Under the pieces are notes generated by a model. It made no database searches, had not been told where the DNA came from, and worked only from the letters and a program-made list of their open reading frames with translations. From Microcoleus sp. FACHB-672 (lineage in GTDB: Bacteria > Cyanobacteriota > Cyanobacteriia > Cyanobacteriales > Oscillatoriaceae), in NCBI RefSeq assembly GCF_014695725.1, contig NZ_JACJOU010000033.1, forward strand, positions 124,001 through 188,000: 64,000 nucleotides of DNA. The letters run 5' to 3'. Both the position numbers and the translations under genes were made by a program. Positions 46,901 through 56,037 of this stretch are shown here, in pieces. How positions within the stretch are numbered: position 1 is the stretch's first letter; every line of letters starts with the position of its first letter.

Positions 46901-49829
46901 GGGGCATGAGTGGGTTGACAATGCAATCTTTACCCCAGATGGCCTGCAAATCCTTACCCTCGGCAATGATTTGCACGGGTATGCCCGTCTGTGGGATACC
47001 AAAGGCAATCTCCTGGCAGAGTTTCGGGGGCAGAAGGATGTATATCAAGGTTCCAGTCATGACAGCCATGTAGAATTTACCCCGGATGGCCAGCAAATCC
47101 TGATCACCAGTGGAGATAGACTTTCTCGCCTGTGGGATATCAAAGGCAATCTTCTAGCAATACTCCGAGATCATGACAGTGCTGTCAACAGCGCCGTATT
47201 TAGTCCGGATGGGAGTCAAATTCTCACTGCCAGTGAGGATAAAACTGCCCGTCTGTGGGATAACAAAGGTAATCTTCTCGCCATATTTCGGGGACATGAA
47301 GATGGGGTCAGAAGTGCAGAATTTAGCCCAGATAGCTGGCAAATCCTCACCGCTAGTAATGATAGAACCGCCCGTATATGGGATATTGCTGCCGGCATCA
47401 AAGTCTCAGCCGCAGAAGTCGCCTTTATCAAAGGTAATCAACTCTCAAATCAAGAAACTATCGAATCTAGACAACTCGCTCTCACTCAGTTAGAAGAAGC
47501 GCTTACTCTCTATCGTGCCGAGCAGAACGCTGCTCAAGCTGCACTCACGCTTTTATCAATGGGTAAAATTCACGCTGATTTAGGTCAATTTCAATCGGCA
47601 CTAGACTCCTACAATCAAGCGTTACCTTTGTCACAACAAGCTGGGTCTAAAAAAGAAGAAGCCGATATTCTCAATAGTCTCGGTCAACTCTACACCGAGT
47701 TAGCTGAGCCAAAAGCTGCCCTTGATTACTATAACCAAGCCTTACCCTTGTTTTATCAATTAAATGACCAAAAGGCCGTCGCCGCTACCCTCAACAACAT
47801 TGGTTCTATTCAAGCAACTTCCCAACCATGGCAAAATGCTCTCAAATCTTACAATCGAGCTTTGGTTATTTCTCGCCCTGCCGGCACTCTAGATGCTGAA
47901 GCCTCTGCCCTCATGGGTATTGGCAACGTTTATATTACCTCTCAAAACTGGACAACGGCTCTCAATGCCTACAACCAAGCTTTATTAATCTCCCAGCATC
48001 TTAACGACAGAATTAAAGAAACCACCATCCTTAATCAGATGGGAAAAATCTACGCGGCTTTAGGTCAAGAATCGGCAGCCATTGAATCTTATAATCAAGC
48101 GTTATCTCTGTCTCGGCAACTCGGTTATAAAACTGAAGAAGCGAACATCCTCTACAATCAAGCGATTTTGAGCCGGCAACAAAATCACCTCACAGTTGCC
48201 AAAACTGAAATCGAAACCGCTATCAATATTATTGAGAACCTTCGCACCCAAATTGCCAGTCAAGAACTAAGACAATCCTACTTTGCCGGCAACCAAGATT
48301 ATTATCAATTTTATATTGATTTATTAATGCAATTGCATCAGCAAGATCCGACTAAAGGATATGATGCCGAGGCTTTGCATATTAGCGAACGTGCCCGTGC
48401 TAGAAGTCTTCTTGAACTCCTGACTGAAGCAACCGCAGATATTCGAGCTGGGGTTGACCCTCAACTACTGGAACAAGAACAAAGTTTACAACAAAAACTT
48501 AATGCCTTAGATCATCAAAAGTATCAATTAGTCAGTGGGTCTTATACGCAAACAGAACTTGAGGAAATTCAGCAAAAAATTGCATCAATGCTCGCTCAAC
48601 TTGATCAACTTAAAGCTAAAATTCGCGTCACAAATCCCCGCTATGCTGAGCTGAAATATCCTGAACCTCTGAAACTGTCAGAAATTCAACAACAAGTATT
48701 GGATGAAAATACTGTACTTCTAGAATATTCTCTGGGCGCAAACCGTAGTTATCTTTGGGCAGTGACTAACAACAGCATTACCAGTTACGAACTTCCCAAA
48801 CAAAACGAAATTGAAACCCTGGTCAAAACCTTCCGAGATTCTGTTACTCAAAATAGTGTAGCAAAACTAGATGCCGGCGTGCCTCTGAGTCAAATTTTAC
48901 TAGGGCCGGCTGCTAATCAACTTGGCAATAAACGGCTACTGATTGTTGGGGATGGGGCATTGCAATATATTCCTTTTGCGGCATTACCTATCCCATCAAA
49001 TCCGACTACTCCGCTTTTAGTACAAAACGAGATTGTGACGCTGCCTTCTGCCTCCACGATTGCCATCCAACGCCGGCAGCTAGAAAACCGACCTCTTGCT
49101 GCGAAAACCTTGGCGGTACTAGCTGATCCAGTCTTCAATCTCAATGATGAGCGGGTTGCCGGCACTCCTGCACAAACTCCTGACACTTCCAGAAATTATG
49201 CCTTAACGCGTGCTGCCCGTAATTTAGGAATTGGGGAAAGTGGGGTGATTCTAGATCGGTTGAAATATACTCGCACTGAAGCTGAAAAAATCCTCGCCTT
49301 GGTTCCCGCATCTCAACGTCTACAAGCCTTAGATTTTAGCGCATCTCGCTCTTTCGCTACTGACCCAAATTTGGCGCAATATCAAATCATTCACTTAGCA
49401 ACTCATGGATTACTCGATCCAGTCAATCCTGAGTTATCTGGCGTGGTGCTATCCCTGATTAACGAACAAGGAAAAGTTCAGGATGGCTTTTTGCGTCTGC
49501 ATGATATTTTCAACCTTAATTTGCCGGCTGAATTGGTGGTACTGAGTGCTTGCCAAACCGGCTTAGGTGAAGAAGTGAAAGGAGAAGGATTAGTTGGTTT
49601 GACAAGAGGCTTGATGTATGCAGGAGCAAGACGTGTGGTGGTATCTTTATGGAGTGTTAATGATGTGGCCACTTCCGAGCTGATGACCAGGTTTTACCAG
49701 AAGATGCTGCAAGACGGTCAAAAGCCGGTGACGGCTTTGAGAGACGCACAACTGGAGATGTGGAATTCTGGGCAGTGGCAGTCTCCCTACTACTGGGCAG
49801 CATTTACCGTGCAAGGTGATTGGCGCTGA
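43995..49829 (+). CDS. Secreted WD40-TPR-CHAT protein, copy 1
   Basis: A 1944-residue protein. A Sec-type signal ('CVALVMGVVFATTYSIPINAQ', in part) ends near residue 33. Then come 24 WD repeats (about residues 55-1135), each with an 'FSPDGxQILT' and 'ARLWDxKGNLL' strand pattern. They fall into three octads separated by helical linkers near residues 402-432 and 771-802, which suggests three eight-bladed propellers. A TPR region (about 1170-1400) follows, with a coiled-coil part after it. The C-terminal CHAT domain (about 1640-1944) has His1804 in 'HLATHGLLDP' and Cys1853 in 'LSACQTGLGE', the caspase-like dyad. The start is one of three adjacent ATG codons. It is a tandem paralogue of the gene at 49998. 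CHAT proteins of this build are likely signal-activated proteases; that is inferred. Confidence 0.93.
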   Translation: MMMPSQYRKVERCVALVMGVVFATTYSIPINAQSRIRIVSQVPATEHSATTETKEPVQAFAGQLAVFMGHEDHVTSAVFSPNKKQILTIDVDSTVRLWDTQGNLLTQFEADQKETSSLAAAPEATFSPDGSQILTTTEDKTARLWDTQGNLLAEFRGHQNDVRKAVFSPNGKQILTIGNFGDKAGIWDKFHVWDTKGNLLVELQGHKVVRNGAFQGRAAFSPDASKILTVGSDQTARLWDIKGKLLKEFQEHKIIRAVFSPDSRQILTNSDDKIVRLWDTKGNLLTEFQEAGVANAIFSPDGRQILTVSNGTARLWETKGNLLTVFGQHGDSDWSNIWIATGFSPDGRQILTSSRDGTAQIWDTKGNLLAKLRGHNDLVQAVFSPDGRQILTFSWDKVARLWDVSAAIAAESEQMAGVQTIQESVSKNNAQLAIFGGHNGDVIAVFSPDGRQILTASDDRNARLWDTNGNLLVQFQVHEGVSRAIFSPDGRQILTIGGDYNTTRFDRTTRLWDLKGNLLAVLRGSESLIIGSAKFSPDGRQILTAGINGGGDNTARLWDLKGNLLAELRPPEEVWGGVAKSAVFSPDGKQILTASNDKTARLWDLKGNLLTEFRGHLKGVNSAVFSPDGGHILTASDDETARLWDLKGNLVTEFRGHRERLKSAIFSPDGSQILTKSLDETARLWDSKGNFVAEFRADETYLGSVIFSPNGSQILITSSENTGPGIARLWDLKGNLLAVFRGHELGINSAVFSPDGRHILTASGDGTARLWDVSVAMAAQAKQTAALQTFQDNLSKNNAQLAALRDDKDQIRRAIFSPDGRQILTIGHYPSATARLWDTHGNLVAQLAGQEYVQSAEFSPDSRQILVATDSSVRLWDTKGNLLIEFQEKGHRIQSAVFSPDGRQVLTAGLESTARLWNLTGNVLTVFRGHDSAVDSAVFSPDGSQILTSSLDKTARLWDTQGNLLQEFRGHEWVDNAIFTPDGLQILTLGNDLHGYARLWDTKGNLLAEFRGQKDVYQGSSHDSHVEFTPDGQQILITSGDRLSRLWDIKGNLLAILRDHDSAVNSAVFSPDGSQILTASEDKTARLWDNKGNLLAIFRGHEDGVRSAEFSPDSWQILTASNDRTARIWDIAAGIKVSAAEVAFIKGNQLSNQETIESRQLALTQLEEALTLYRAEQNAAQAALTLLSMGKIHADLGQFQSALDSYNQALPLSQQAGSKKEEADILNSLGQLYTELAEPKAALDYYNQALPLFYQLNDQKAVAATLNNIGSIQATSQPWQNALKSYNRALVISRPAGTLDAEASALMGIGNVYITSQNWTTALNAYNQALLISQHLNDRIKETTILNQMGKIYAALGQESAAIESYNQALSLSRQLGYKTEEANILYNQAILSRQQNHLTVAKTEIETAINIIENLRTQIASQELRQSYFAGNQDYYQFYIDLLMQLHQQDPTKGYDAEALHISERARARSLLELLTEATADIRAGVDPQLLEQEQSLQQKLNALDHQKYQLVSGSYTQTELEEIQQKIASMLAQLDQLKAKIRVTNPRYAELKYPEPLKLSEIQQQVLDENTVLLEYSLGANRSYLWAVTNNSITSYELPKQNEIETLVKTFRDSVTQNSVAKLDAGVPLSQILLGPAANQLGNKRLLIVGDGALQYIPFAALPIPSNPTTPLLVQNEIVTLPSASTIAIQRRQLENRPLAAKTLAVLADPVFNLNDERVAGTPAQTPDTSRNYALTRAARNLGIGESGVILDRLKYTRTEAEKILALVPASQRLQALDFSASRSFATDPNLAQYQIIHLATHGLLDPVNPELSGVVLSLINEQGKVQDGFLRLHDIFNLNLPAELVVLSACQTGLGEEVKGEGLVGLTRGLMYAGARRVVVSLWSVNDVATSELMTRFYQKMLQDGQKPVTALRDAQLEMWNSGQWQSPYYWAAFTVQGDWR
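47530..47821 (+). repeat. 292-bp tract identical to 53509-53800
   Basis: This stretch in the TPR region of copy 1 is base-for-base identical with 53509-53800 in copy 2, whereas the sequence on either side differs at many positions. The abrupt edges point to recent gene conversion between the tandem copies. Confidence 0.85.
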
Positions 49830-49997
49830 GTTGTGGAGATGGCATTGAGCTAGTTGCATTATTTGACACTGCTAATTTTTGTTGAGCCGGCCATATTTTC
49901 AACATCAAGCAGTTGTTTAATTGGGTTAAAAAATAATTCTTTTGATTAGGCTCTGAATGTGCAACGTCCATAGCTGACTCAAGTGGCTTAAAAAATA

Positions 49998-52900
49998 ATG
50001 ATGATGTCAGGTAACTACGGAAAAGTTGAGCGCTGTGTTGCCCTTGTGATGGGTGTGGTATTTGCAACGACTTACAGCATCCCCATCAACGCCCAACCCA
50101 ACAATCCCACACTAGCCCAGCCACCGGCAACAGAAAGCAGAACGACAGGAAGAACAAAAGAGCCGGTGGAGGCATTTGCCGGTCAACTTGCCGTTTTCTT
50201 AGGACATGAGGCTGATCTCACCAGTGCCGTATTTAGCCCAGATGGGAAACAAATTCTCACGGCCAGCGAAGATAAAACCGTCCGCTTGTGGGATAGCAAT
50301 GGCAATCTTCTGACGGTGCTTCGGGGTCATGAGAGAGAAGTCAGACGTGCTATGTTTAGCCCCAATGGCCGGCAAATTCTGACCATCAGTGAGTATGAAA
50401 GCACCCGCCTGTGGGATACCCAAGGCAATCTCCTGGCTGTGTTCCGGGGAGTTGAGGGGCAAGACAATATTACAAATGCCGTATTTAGTCCAGATGGCCG
50501 GCAAATTCTCACTATTAGTAGACTTACCAATCAAGCCGGCTTAGGGCATAAATTTCGTTTGTGGGATACCAAGGGCAATCTTTTAGTAGAGTTCCAAGGT
50601 CGTCAGGACAGGAGAAGGAGAAGTGGAGGATTAATTTTCTCAAACGCTATCTTTAGCCCCGATGGTGGCCAAATCCTCACTGTCGATTTGTATGGAGTTG
50701 TTTGCTTATGGAATAGCAATGGCAATCTTCTCAAAGAGTTCCAGGGGCATCAGGATCGTGTCATTAGTGCAGAATTTAGTCCTGACGCCAGCCAAATTCT
50801 CACCGGCAGTTCAGATAAAACTGCACGATTGTGGGATAGGCAAGGTAATGTGCTGGCAGAGTTTCAGGGGCATGAGGAAGGGGTCTATAGAGCAATATTT
50901 AGTCCCGACGGAAACCAAATCCTCACTGCCAGTAGCGATACAGCGCGGGTTTGGGATATCAAAGGTAATCTTTTGGCTCAATTCCAAGGGCATGAAATTT
51001 ATAGCTGGAGTGTACAAGGATTTAGCCCGGATGGCCGGCACATCCTAACCAGTAGTCGAGATGGAACTGCTCGTCTGTGGGATACCAAAGGCAATCTGCT
51101 GGCAATATTGCGGGGACATGATAGTGTAGGTGCAGTTGCGGCAGTATTTAGTCCAGATGGCCGGCAAATCCTCACCTTTGGTTGGGATAAATTTGCTCGC
51201 TTATGGGATGTTTCAGCCGCAATTACTGCTGAATCCGAGCAAAGGGTTGCGACAACAACCCTTCTAGAAAGCGTATCTGAGAATAACGCTCAACTGGCAA
51301 TATTTCGGGGACATAAAAGTTATGTCACCAGTGCTGTCTTTAGCCCCGATGGTCGGCAAATTCTCACCGCGAGTCGAGATGAAACTGCACGATTATGGGA
51401 TCTTAAAGGCAATCTCTTGGCAGAGTTTAAAGGACATGAAGAAGGGATCTATCGAGCAAGATTTAGCCCAGATGGTCGCCAAATCCTCACCACGAATGGT
51501 GAGAACATCCGTTTATGGGACACAAAAGGCAATCTCCTCTCTGTATTGCAAGGACACAATCGCATTAATGCAGTATTTAGCCCGGATGGAAGCAAAATCC
51601 TCCCCAGCGATTGCCTGTGCTATCCGGTTAGCTTGTGGGATAGCCAAGGTAATCTCCTCACTGAGTTGCGGGTGCCAAAGAAAGTTGAGGACGAAGAAGA
51701 ATGGCAGTGGATTGTTAACAGTGCAGCATTTAGTCCCGATGGCAATCAAATTCTCACCGCCAGTGAGGATAGAATTGCCCGATTGTGGGATACCAAAGGT
51801 AATCTTTTAGCTGAATTCCCACTAGGACATGAGAAGGCTGTCAACAGTGTCGTTTTTAGCCCAGATGGTCGCCAATTCTTGACAGCAAGTAATGATGAAA
51901 CTGCCCGGTTGTGGGATCTCAAAGGCAATCTTCTAGCTGAGTTTCGGGGGCATAAGGAGAGACTCGAAAGTGCCGTATTTAGTCCAGATGGAAGTCAAAT
52001 CCTGACCAAGAGTTTAGATGATACTGCTCGTCTGTGGGATCTCAAAGGCAATTTCTTGACAGAGTTTCGGGTAGATGAAAGACATCTCAGAAGTGCAATC
52101 TTTAGCCCGGATGGCCGGCAAATTCTCATGACCAGCAGTGACACTTTCGGCCCTGGAATCGCCCGGTTGTGGGATCTCAAAGGTAATCTCCTGGCAGTGT
52201 TCCGAGGGCATGAAGGCACCACCCACAGTGCAGTATTTAGCCCAGATGGCCGGCAAATTCTCACTGTCGGTGATGATGGCACTGCCCGGTTGTGGGATGT
52301 ATCAGTCGCAATGGCTGCCCAAGCCAAGCAAATGGCTGCCCTGCAAACCTTTCAGGAAAGCTTGTCCAAAAATAACGCTCAACTGGCAGAGTTACAGGAG
52401 AACGAGGAAGTCCAGCGTGCCGTATTTAGCCCGGATGGTCGCCATATTCTCACCACTACCGAGAAAATCGTCCACCTGTGGGATAACAAAGGCAATCTTC
52501 TAAGCGAGTTTCAAGTCCCTAAAGAAAGGGTCTCCAGACCAGTATTTAGCCCCGATGGCCGGCATATCCTTGCAGTGGGTGATGAAACCGCCTACTTGTG
52601 GGATATCAAAGGTAATATCCTGGCAAAATTCCAAGGACACAAGGGTTCTGTTACAAGGGCAGTATTTAGCCCGGATGGGGGTCAAATTCTCACCGCTAGT
52701 ATAGATAGTACCGCCCGCCTGTGGGATACCAAAGGAAATCTCCTCGCTGAGTTCCGGGGGCATGAGTATGAAGTCATCAATCCAGTATTTAGCCCTGATG
52801 GTAGCCAAATCCTCACCGCCAGTTTTGATAAAACTGCCCGTCTGTGGGATACCAAAGGTAATCTCTTGGCTGTGTTCCGACATGAAGATGCTGTCATCAA

Positions 52901-55811
52901 TGCCGTATTTAGCCCAGATGGTCACCATATCCTCACTGCCAGCGATTATTCTTATGGATATGCCCGTTTGTGGGATACCAAAGGCAATCTCCTTGCTGAG
53001 TTTCGGGGACAGAAGGATGTAGAGAAAGGCACCGCTTCTCACAGGAGTGCAGAATTTAGCTCGGATGGCCAGCAAATCCTGATCACCAGTGGAGATAGAC
53101 TTTCCCGCCTGTGGGATATCAAAGGCAATCTCCTGGCAATATTCCGAGATCATGACAGTTCTGTCAACAGCACCGTATTTAGTCCGGATGGCCGGCAAAT
53201 TCTCACCGCTAGTGAAGATAAAACCGCTCGTTTGTGGGATAACAAAGGCAATCTGTTAGCGATATTCCGGGGACATGAAGATGGGATCAACAATGCAGAA
53301 TTTAGCCCAAATGGCCGGCAAATTCTCACGGCTAGTCAGGATAGAACCGCCCGAATCTGGGATATTGCTGCCGGCATCAAAGTTTCTGCCGCAGAAGTCG
53401 CCTATATCAAAGGAAACCAACTCTTTAGTCAAGAAACCATCGAATCGAGACAACTAGCACTAACCAAGTTAGAAGAAGCCCTTGAACTCTATCGTGCAGA
53501 GCAAAACTCTGCTCAAGCTGCACTCACGCTTTTATCAATGGGTAAAATTCACGCTGATTTAGGTCAATTTCAATCGGCACTAGACTCCTACAATCAAGCG
53601 TTACCTTTGTCACAACAAGCTGGGTCTAAAAAAGAAGAAGCCGATATTCTCAATAGTCTCGGTCAACTCTACACCGAGTTAGCTGAGCCAAAAGCTGCCC
53701 TTGATTACTATAACCAAGCCTTACCCTTGTTTTATCAATTAAATGACCAAAAGGCCGTCGCCGCTACCCTCAACAACATTGGTTCTATTCAAGCAACTTC
53801 ACAACAATGGCAAAATGATGCCCTCAAATCTTACAATAAAGCCTTAACTATCTCACGACCTGCCGGCACTCTAGATGCCGAAGCCTCTGCCCTCATGGGC
53901 ATTGGGAACATCTATATCACCTCAAACGAATGGGCAACGGCTCTCAATGCCTACAACCAAGCCTTATTAATCTCCCAGCATCTTAACGACAAAGTTAAAG
54001 AAACCGCCATCCTTAATCAGATGGGAAAAATCTACGCCGCTTTAGGTCAAGAGCCGGCAGCCGTTGAATCTTATAATCAAGCGTTGTCTTTGTCTCGACA
54101 ACTTGGTTACAAAACTGAAGAAGCTAATATTCTCTACAATCAAGCGATTTTGAGCCGGCAACAAAATCGCCTCACAGTTGCCAAAAGCGAAATCGAAACC
54201 GCTCTCAATATTATTGAGAACCTCCGCACCCAAATTGCCTCTCAAGACCTGAGACAATCTTACTTTGCCGGCAACCAAGATTATTATCAGTTTTACATCG
54301 ATTTATTAATGCAATTGCATCAGCAAGACCCGAATAAAGGTTATGATGCCGAGGCTTTGCATATTAGCGAGCGTGCCCGTGCGAGAAGTCTTCTTGAACT
54401 CCTGACTGAAGCAACAGCAGATATTCGGGCTGGAGTAGAACCCCAACTGCTTGAAAGTGAACAAAGTTTACAACCACAACTCAATGCCTTAGATCATCAA
54501 AAGTATCAATTAGTCAGTGGGTCTTATACGCAAACAGAACTTGAGGAAATTCAACAAAAAATTGCATCAACGCTCGCTCAACTTGACCAACTCAAAGCTA
54601 AAATTCGCATTTCTAGCCCTCGCTATGCTGATTTGAAATATCCTGAACCTCTGACTTTGCAGGAGATTCAGCAACAAGTTCTGGATGAAGAAACTGTCCT
54701 TTTAGAATATGCTTTAAGTGAGAAACAGAGTTATCTGTGGGTGGTTACAAAAAATAGCTTAACTAGTTATATCTTACCAAGACAAGGTGAAATCGAAGCG
54801 GCAGCGGAAACCTTCCGAGAGGCTGTCACGATAAATAGTGGGAGAAATATAGAAGCCGGCTTACCTTTAAGCAAAATGTTACTAGAGCCGGCTGCGTCTC
54901 AACTAGAAAATAAACGTTTATTAATTGTTGGGGATGGGGCACTGCAAACGATTCCATTTGCTGCATTACCGCTTCCCGCTTCTCCCAATACACCGCTTTT
55001 AGTACAAAACGAGATTGTGACGCTGCCTTCTGCCTCTACTGTTGCCATCCAACGCCGGCAACTGGAAAACCGGCCTATTGCTAATAAAACTTTGGCTGTG
55101 ATTGCCGATCCAGTCTTCAATCTCAATGATGAGCGAGTAACCGGCATTCCTGCTCAACCAACTGCTTCTATTAATAATTCTGCCCTAACTCGTGCGACCC
55201 GCAATTTAGGAATTGGGGAAGGTGGAGTAGTTCTTGACCGGCTCAAATTCACCCGCACTGAAGCTGAAAAAATCCTCGCCTTACTTCCCGACGCGCAACG
55301 TTTGCAAGCCTTGGATTTTGATGCTTCTCGGCAAGTTGCCACTGACCCGAATTTAGCTCAATATCAAATGATTCACCTGGCTACTCATGGCTTACTTGAT
55401 CCGGTGAATCCTGAATTATCGGGGGTGGTGTTGTCGCTATTTGATCAACAAGGGAAATCCCAGGATGGCTTTTTGCGTCTGCACGATATTTTTAACTTGA
55501 ATTTGCCGGCTGAATTGGTGGTGTTGAGTGCCTGTCAAACCGGCCTCGGTGAAGCGGTGAAAGGAGAAGGATTAGTGGGATTGACAAGAGGCTTTATGTA
55601 TGCAGGGGCACGGCGTGTAGTGGTGTCTTTATGGAGTGTCAATGATGTGGCCACTTCCGAACTGATGACCAAATTTTACCAGAAGATGATTAATGAAGGA
55701 CAAAATCCAGTTAAGGCGTTGAGGGCGGCACAACTAGAGATGTGGAATTCTGGGCAGTGGCAGTCGCCTTATTATTGGGCAGCATTTACCGTGCAGGGTG
55801 ATTGGCGCTGA
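49998..55811 (+). CDS. Secreted WD40-TPR-CHAT protein, copy 2
   Basis: A 1937-residue tandem paralogue of the preceding gene with the same plan: a signal sequence nearly identical to copy 1, 24 WD repeats in three octads (linkers near residues 404-434 and 767-797), TPRs, coiled part, and a C-terminal CHAT domain with His1797 in 'HLATHGLLDP' and Cys1846 in 'LSACQTGLGE'. The leaders of the two genes also match (AAAAAATAATGATGATG before the third codon). Several WD blades differ considerably between the copies (for example blades 4, 10 and 11), whereas the TPR and CHAT parts are close. The propellers have thus diversified while the protease end was conserved. The 168-base spacer suggests both can be read from one transcript. 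Confidence 0.93.
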   Translation: MMMSGNYGKVERCVALVMGVVFATTYSIPINAQPNNPTLAQPPATESRTTGRTKEPVEAFAGQLAVFLGHEADLTSAVFSPDGKQILTASEDKTVRLWDSNGNLLTVLRGHEREVRRAMFSPNGRQILTISEYESTRLWDTQGNLLAVFRGVEGQDNITNAVFSPDGRQILTISRLTNQAGLGHKFRLWDTKGNLLVEFQGRQDRRRRSGGLIFSNAIFSPDGGQILTVDLYGVVCLWNSNGNLLKEFQGHQDRVISAEFSPDASQILTGSSDKTARLWDRQGNVLAEFQGHEEGVYRAIFSPDGNQILTASSDTARVWDIKGNLLAQFQGHEIYSWSVQGFSPDGRHILTSSRDGTARLWDTKGNLLAILRGHDSVGAVAAVFSPDGRQILTFGWDKFARLWDVSAAITAESEQRVATTTLLESVSENNAQLAIFRGHKSYVTSAVFSPDGRQILTASRDETARLWDLKGNLLAEFKGHEEGIYRARFSPDGRQILTTNGENIRLWDTKGNLLSVLQGHNRINAVFSPDGSKILPSDCLCYPVSLWDSQGNLLTELRVPKKVEDEEEWQWIVNSAAFSPDGNQILTASEDRIARLWDTKGNLLAEFPLGHEKAVNSVVFSPDGRQFLTASNDETARLWDLKGNLLAEFRGHKERLESAVFSPDGSQILTKSLDDTARLWDLKGNFLTEFRVDERHLRSAIFSPDGRQILMTSSDTFGPGIARLWDLKGNLLAVFRGHEGTTHSAVFSPDGRQILTVGDDGTARLWDVSVAMAAQAKQMAALQTFQESLSKNNAQLAELQENEEVQRAVFSPDGRHILTTTEKIVHLWDNKGNLLSEFQVPKERVSRPVFSPDGRHILAVGDETAYLWDIKGNILAKFQGHKGSVTRAVFSPDGGQILTASIDSTARLWDTKGNLLAEFRGHEYEVINPVFSPDGSQILTASFDKTARLWDTKGNLLAVFRHEDAVINAVFSPDGHHILTASDYSYGYARLWDTKGNLLAEFRGQKDVEKGTASHRSAEFSSDGQQILITSGDRLSRLWDIKGNLLAIFRDHDSSVNSTVFSPDGRQILTASEDKTARLWDNKGNLLAIFRGHEDGINNAEFSPNGRQILTASQDRTARIWDIAAGIKVSAAEVAYIKGNQLFSQETIESRQLALTKLEEALELYRAEQNSAQAALTLLSMGKIHADLGQFQSALDSYNQALPLSQQAGSKKEEADILNSLGQLYTELAEPKAALDYYNQALPLFYQLNDQKAVAATLNNIGSIQATSQQWQNDALKSYNKALTISRPAGTLDAEASALMGIGNIYITSNEWATALNAYNQALLISQHLNDKVKETAILNQMGKIYAALGQEPAAVESYNQALSLSRQLGYKTEEANILYNQAILSRQQNRLTVAKSEIETALNIIENLRTQIASQDLRQSYFAGNQDYYQFYIDLLMQLHQQDPNKGYDAEALHISERARARSLLELLTEATADIRAGVEPQLLESEQSLQPQLNALDHQKYQLVSGSYTQTELEEIQQKIASTLAQLDQLKAKIRISSPRYADLKYPEPLTLQEIQQQVLDEETVLLEYALSEKQSYLWVVTKNSLTSYILPRQGEIEAAAETFREAVTINSGRNIEAGLPLSKMLLEPAASQLENKRLLIVGDGALQTIPFAALPLPASPNTPLLVQNEIVTLPSASTVAIQRRQLENRPIANKTLAVIADPVFNLNDERVTGIPAQPTASINNSALTRATRNLGIGEGGVVLDRLKFTRTEAEKILALLPDAQRLQALDFDASRQVATDPNLAQYQMIHLATHGLLDPVNPELSGVVLSLFDQQGKSQDGFLRLHDIFNLNLPAELVVLSACQTGLGEAVKGEGLVGLTRGFMYAGARRVVVSLWSVNDVATSELMTKFYQKMINEGQNPVKALRAAQLEMWNSGQWQSPYYWAAFTVQGDWR
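53509..53800 (+). repeat. 292-bp tract identical to 47530-47821
   Basis: This is the partner of the identical tract in copy 1, within the TPR coding region. Confidence 0.85.
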
Positions 55812-56037
55812 GTGAAATTTATTCCTCTGAAATATTAAGTGCAGTGATGGCTCAACTGTTTTTATTGCTCAAATTCATCTCCCTGCCAGGAATATTTAGT
55901 TTGCGCTTACTCTGCGAGTCGGTTGCCGGCACTTCCAGGCAATTTTCTTTATTTTTAGATTGCCGGATGCCGGCTGTAACAAATCCTCAACATTTTTGCC
56001 TATAATAGCAAAATTTGCTTTTAGAAATTGAAGTTAA

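Noticed and set aside
44200-47390. Regular ~120-bp repeats resembling a CRISPR or tandem-repeat array
   Set aside because: They are in-frame WD40 blades inside coding sequence, with variable units and no constant short repeat or spacers.
45491-53198. Long minus-strand open frames across the WD40 genes (for example 45491-46063 and 52500-53198)
   Set aside because: They are mirror readings of the highly repetitive WD coding sequence, with repeated low-quality peptides; the plus-strand proteins have full domain structure.
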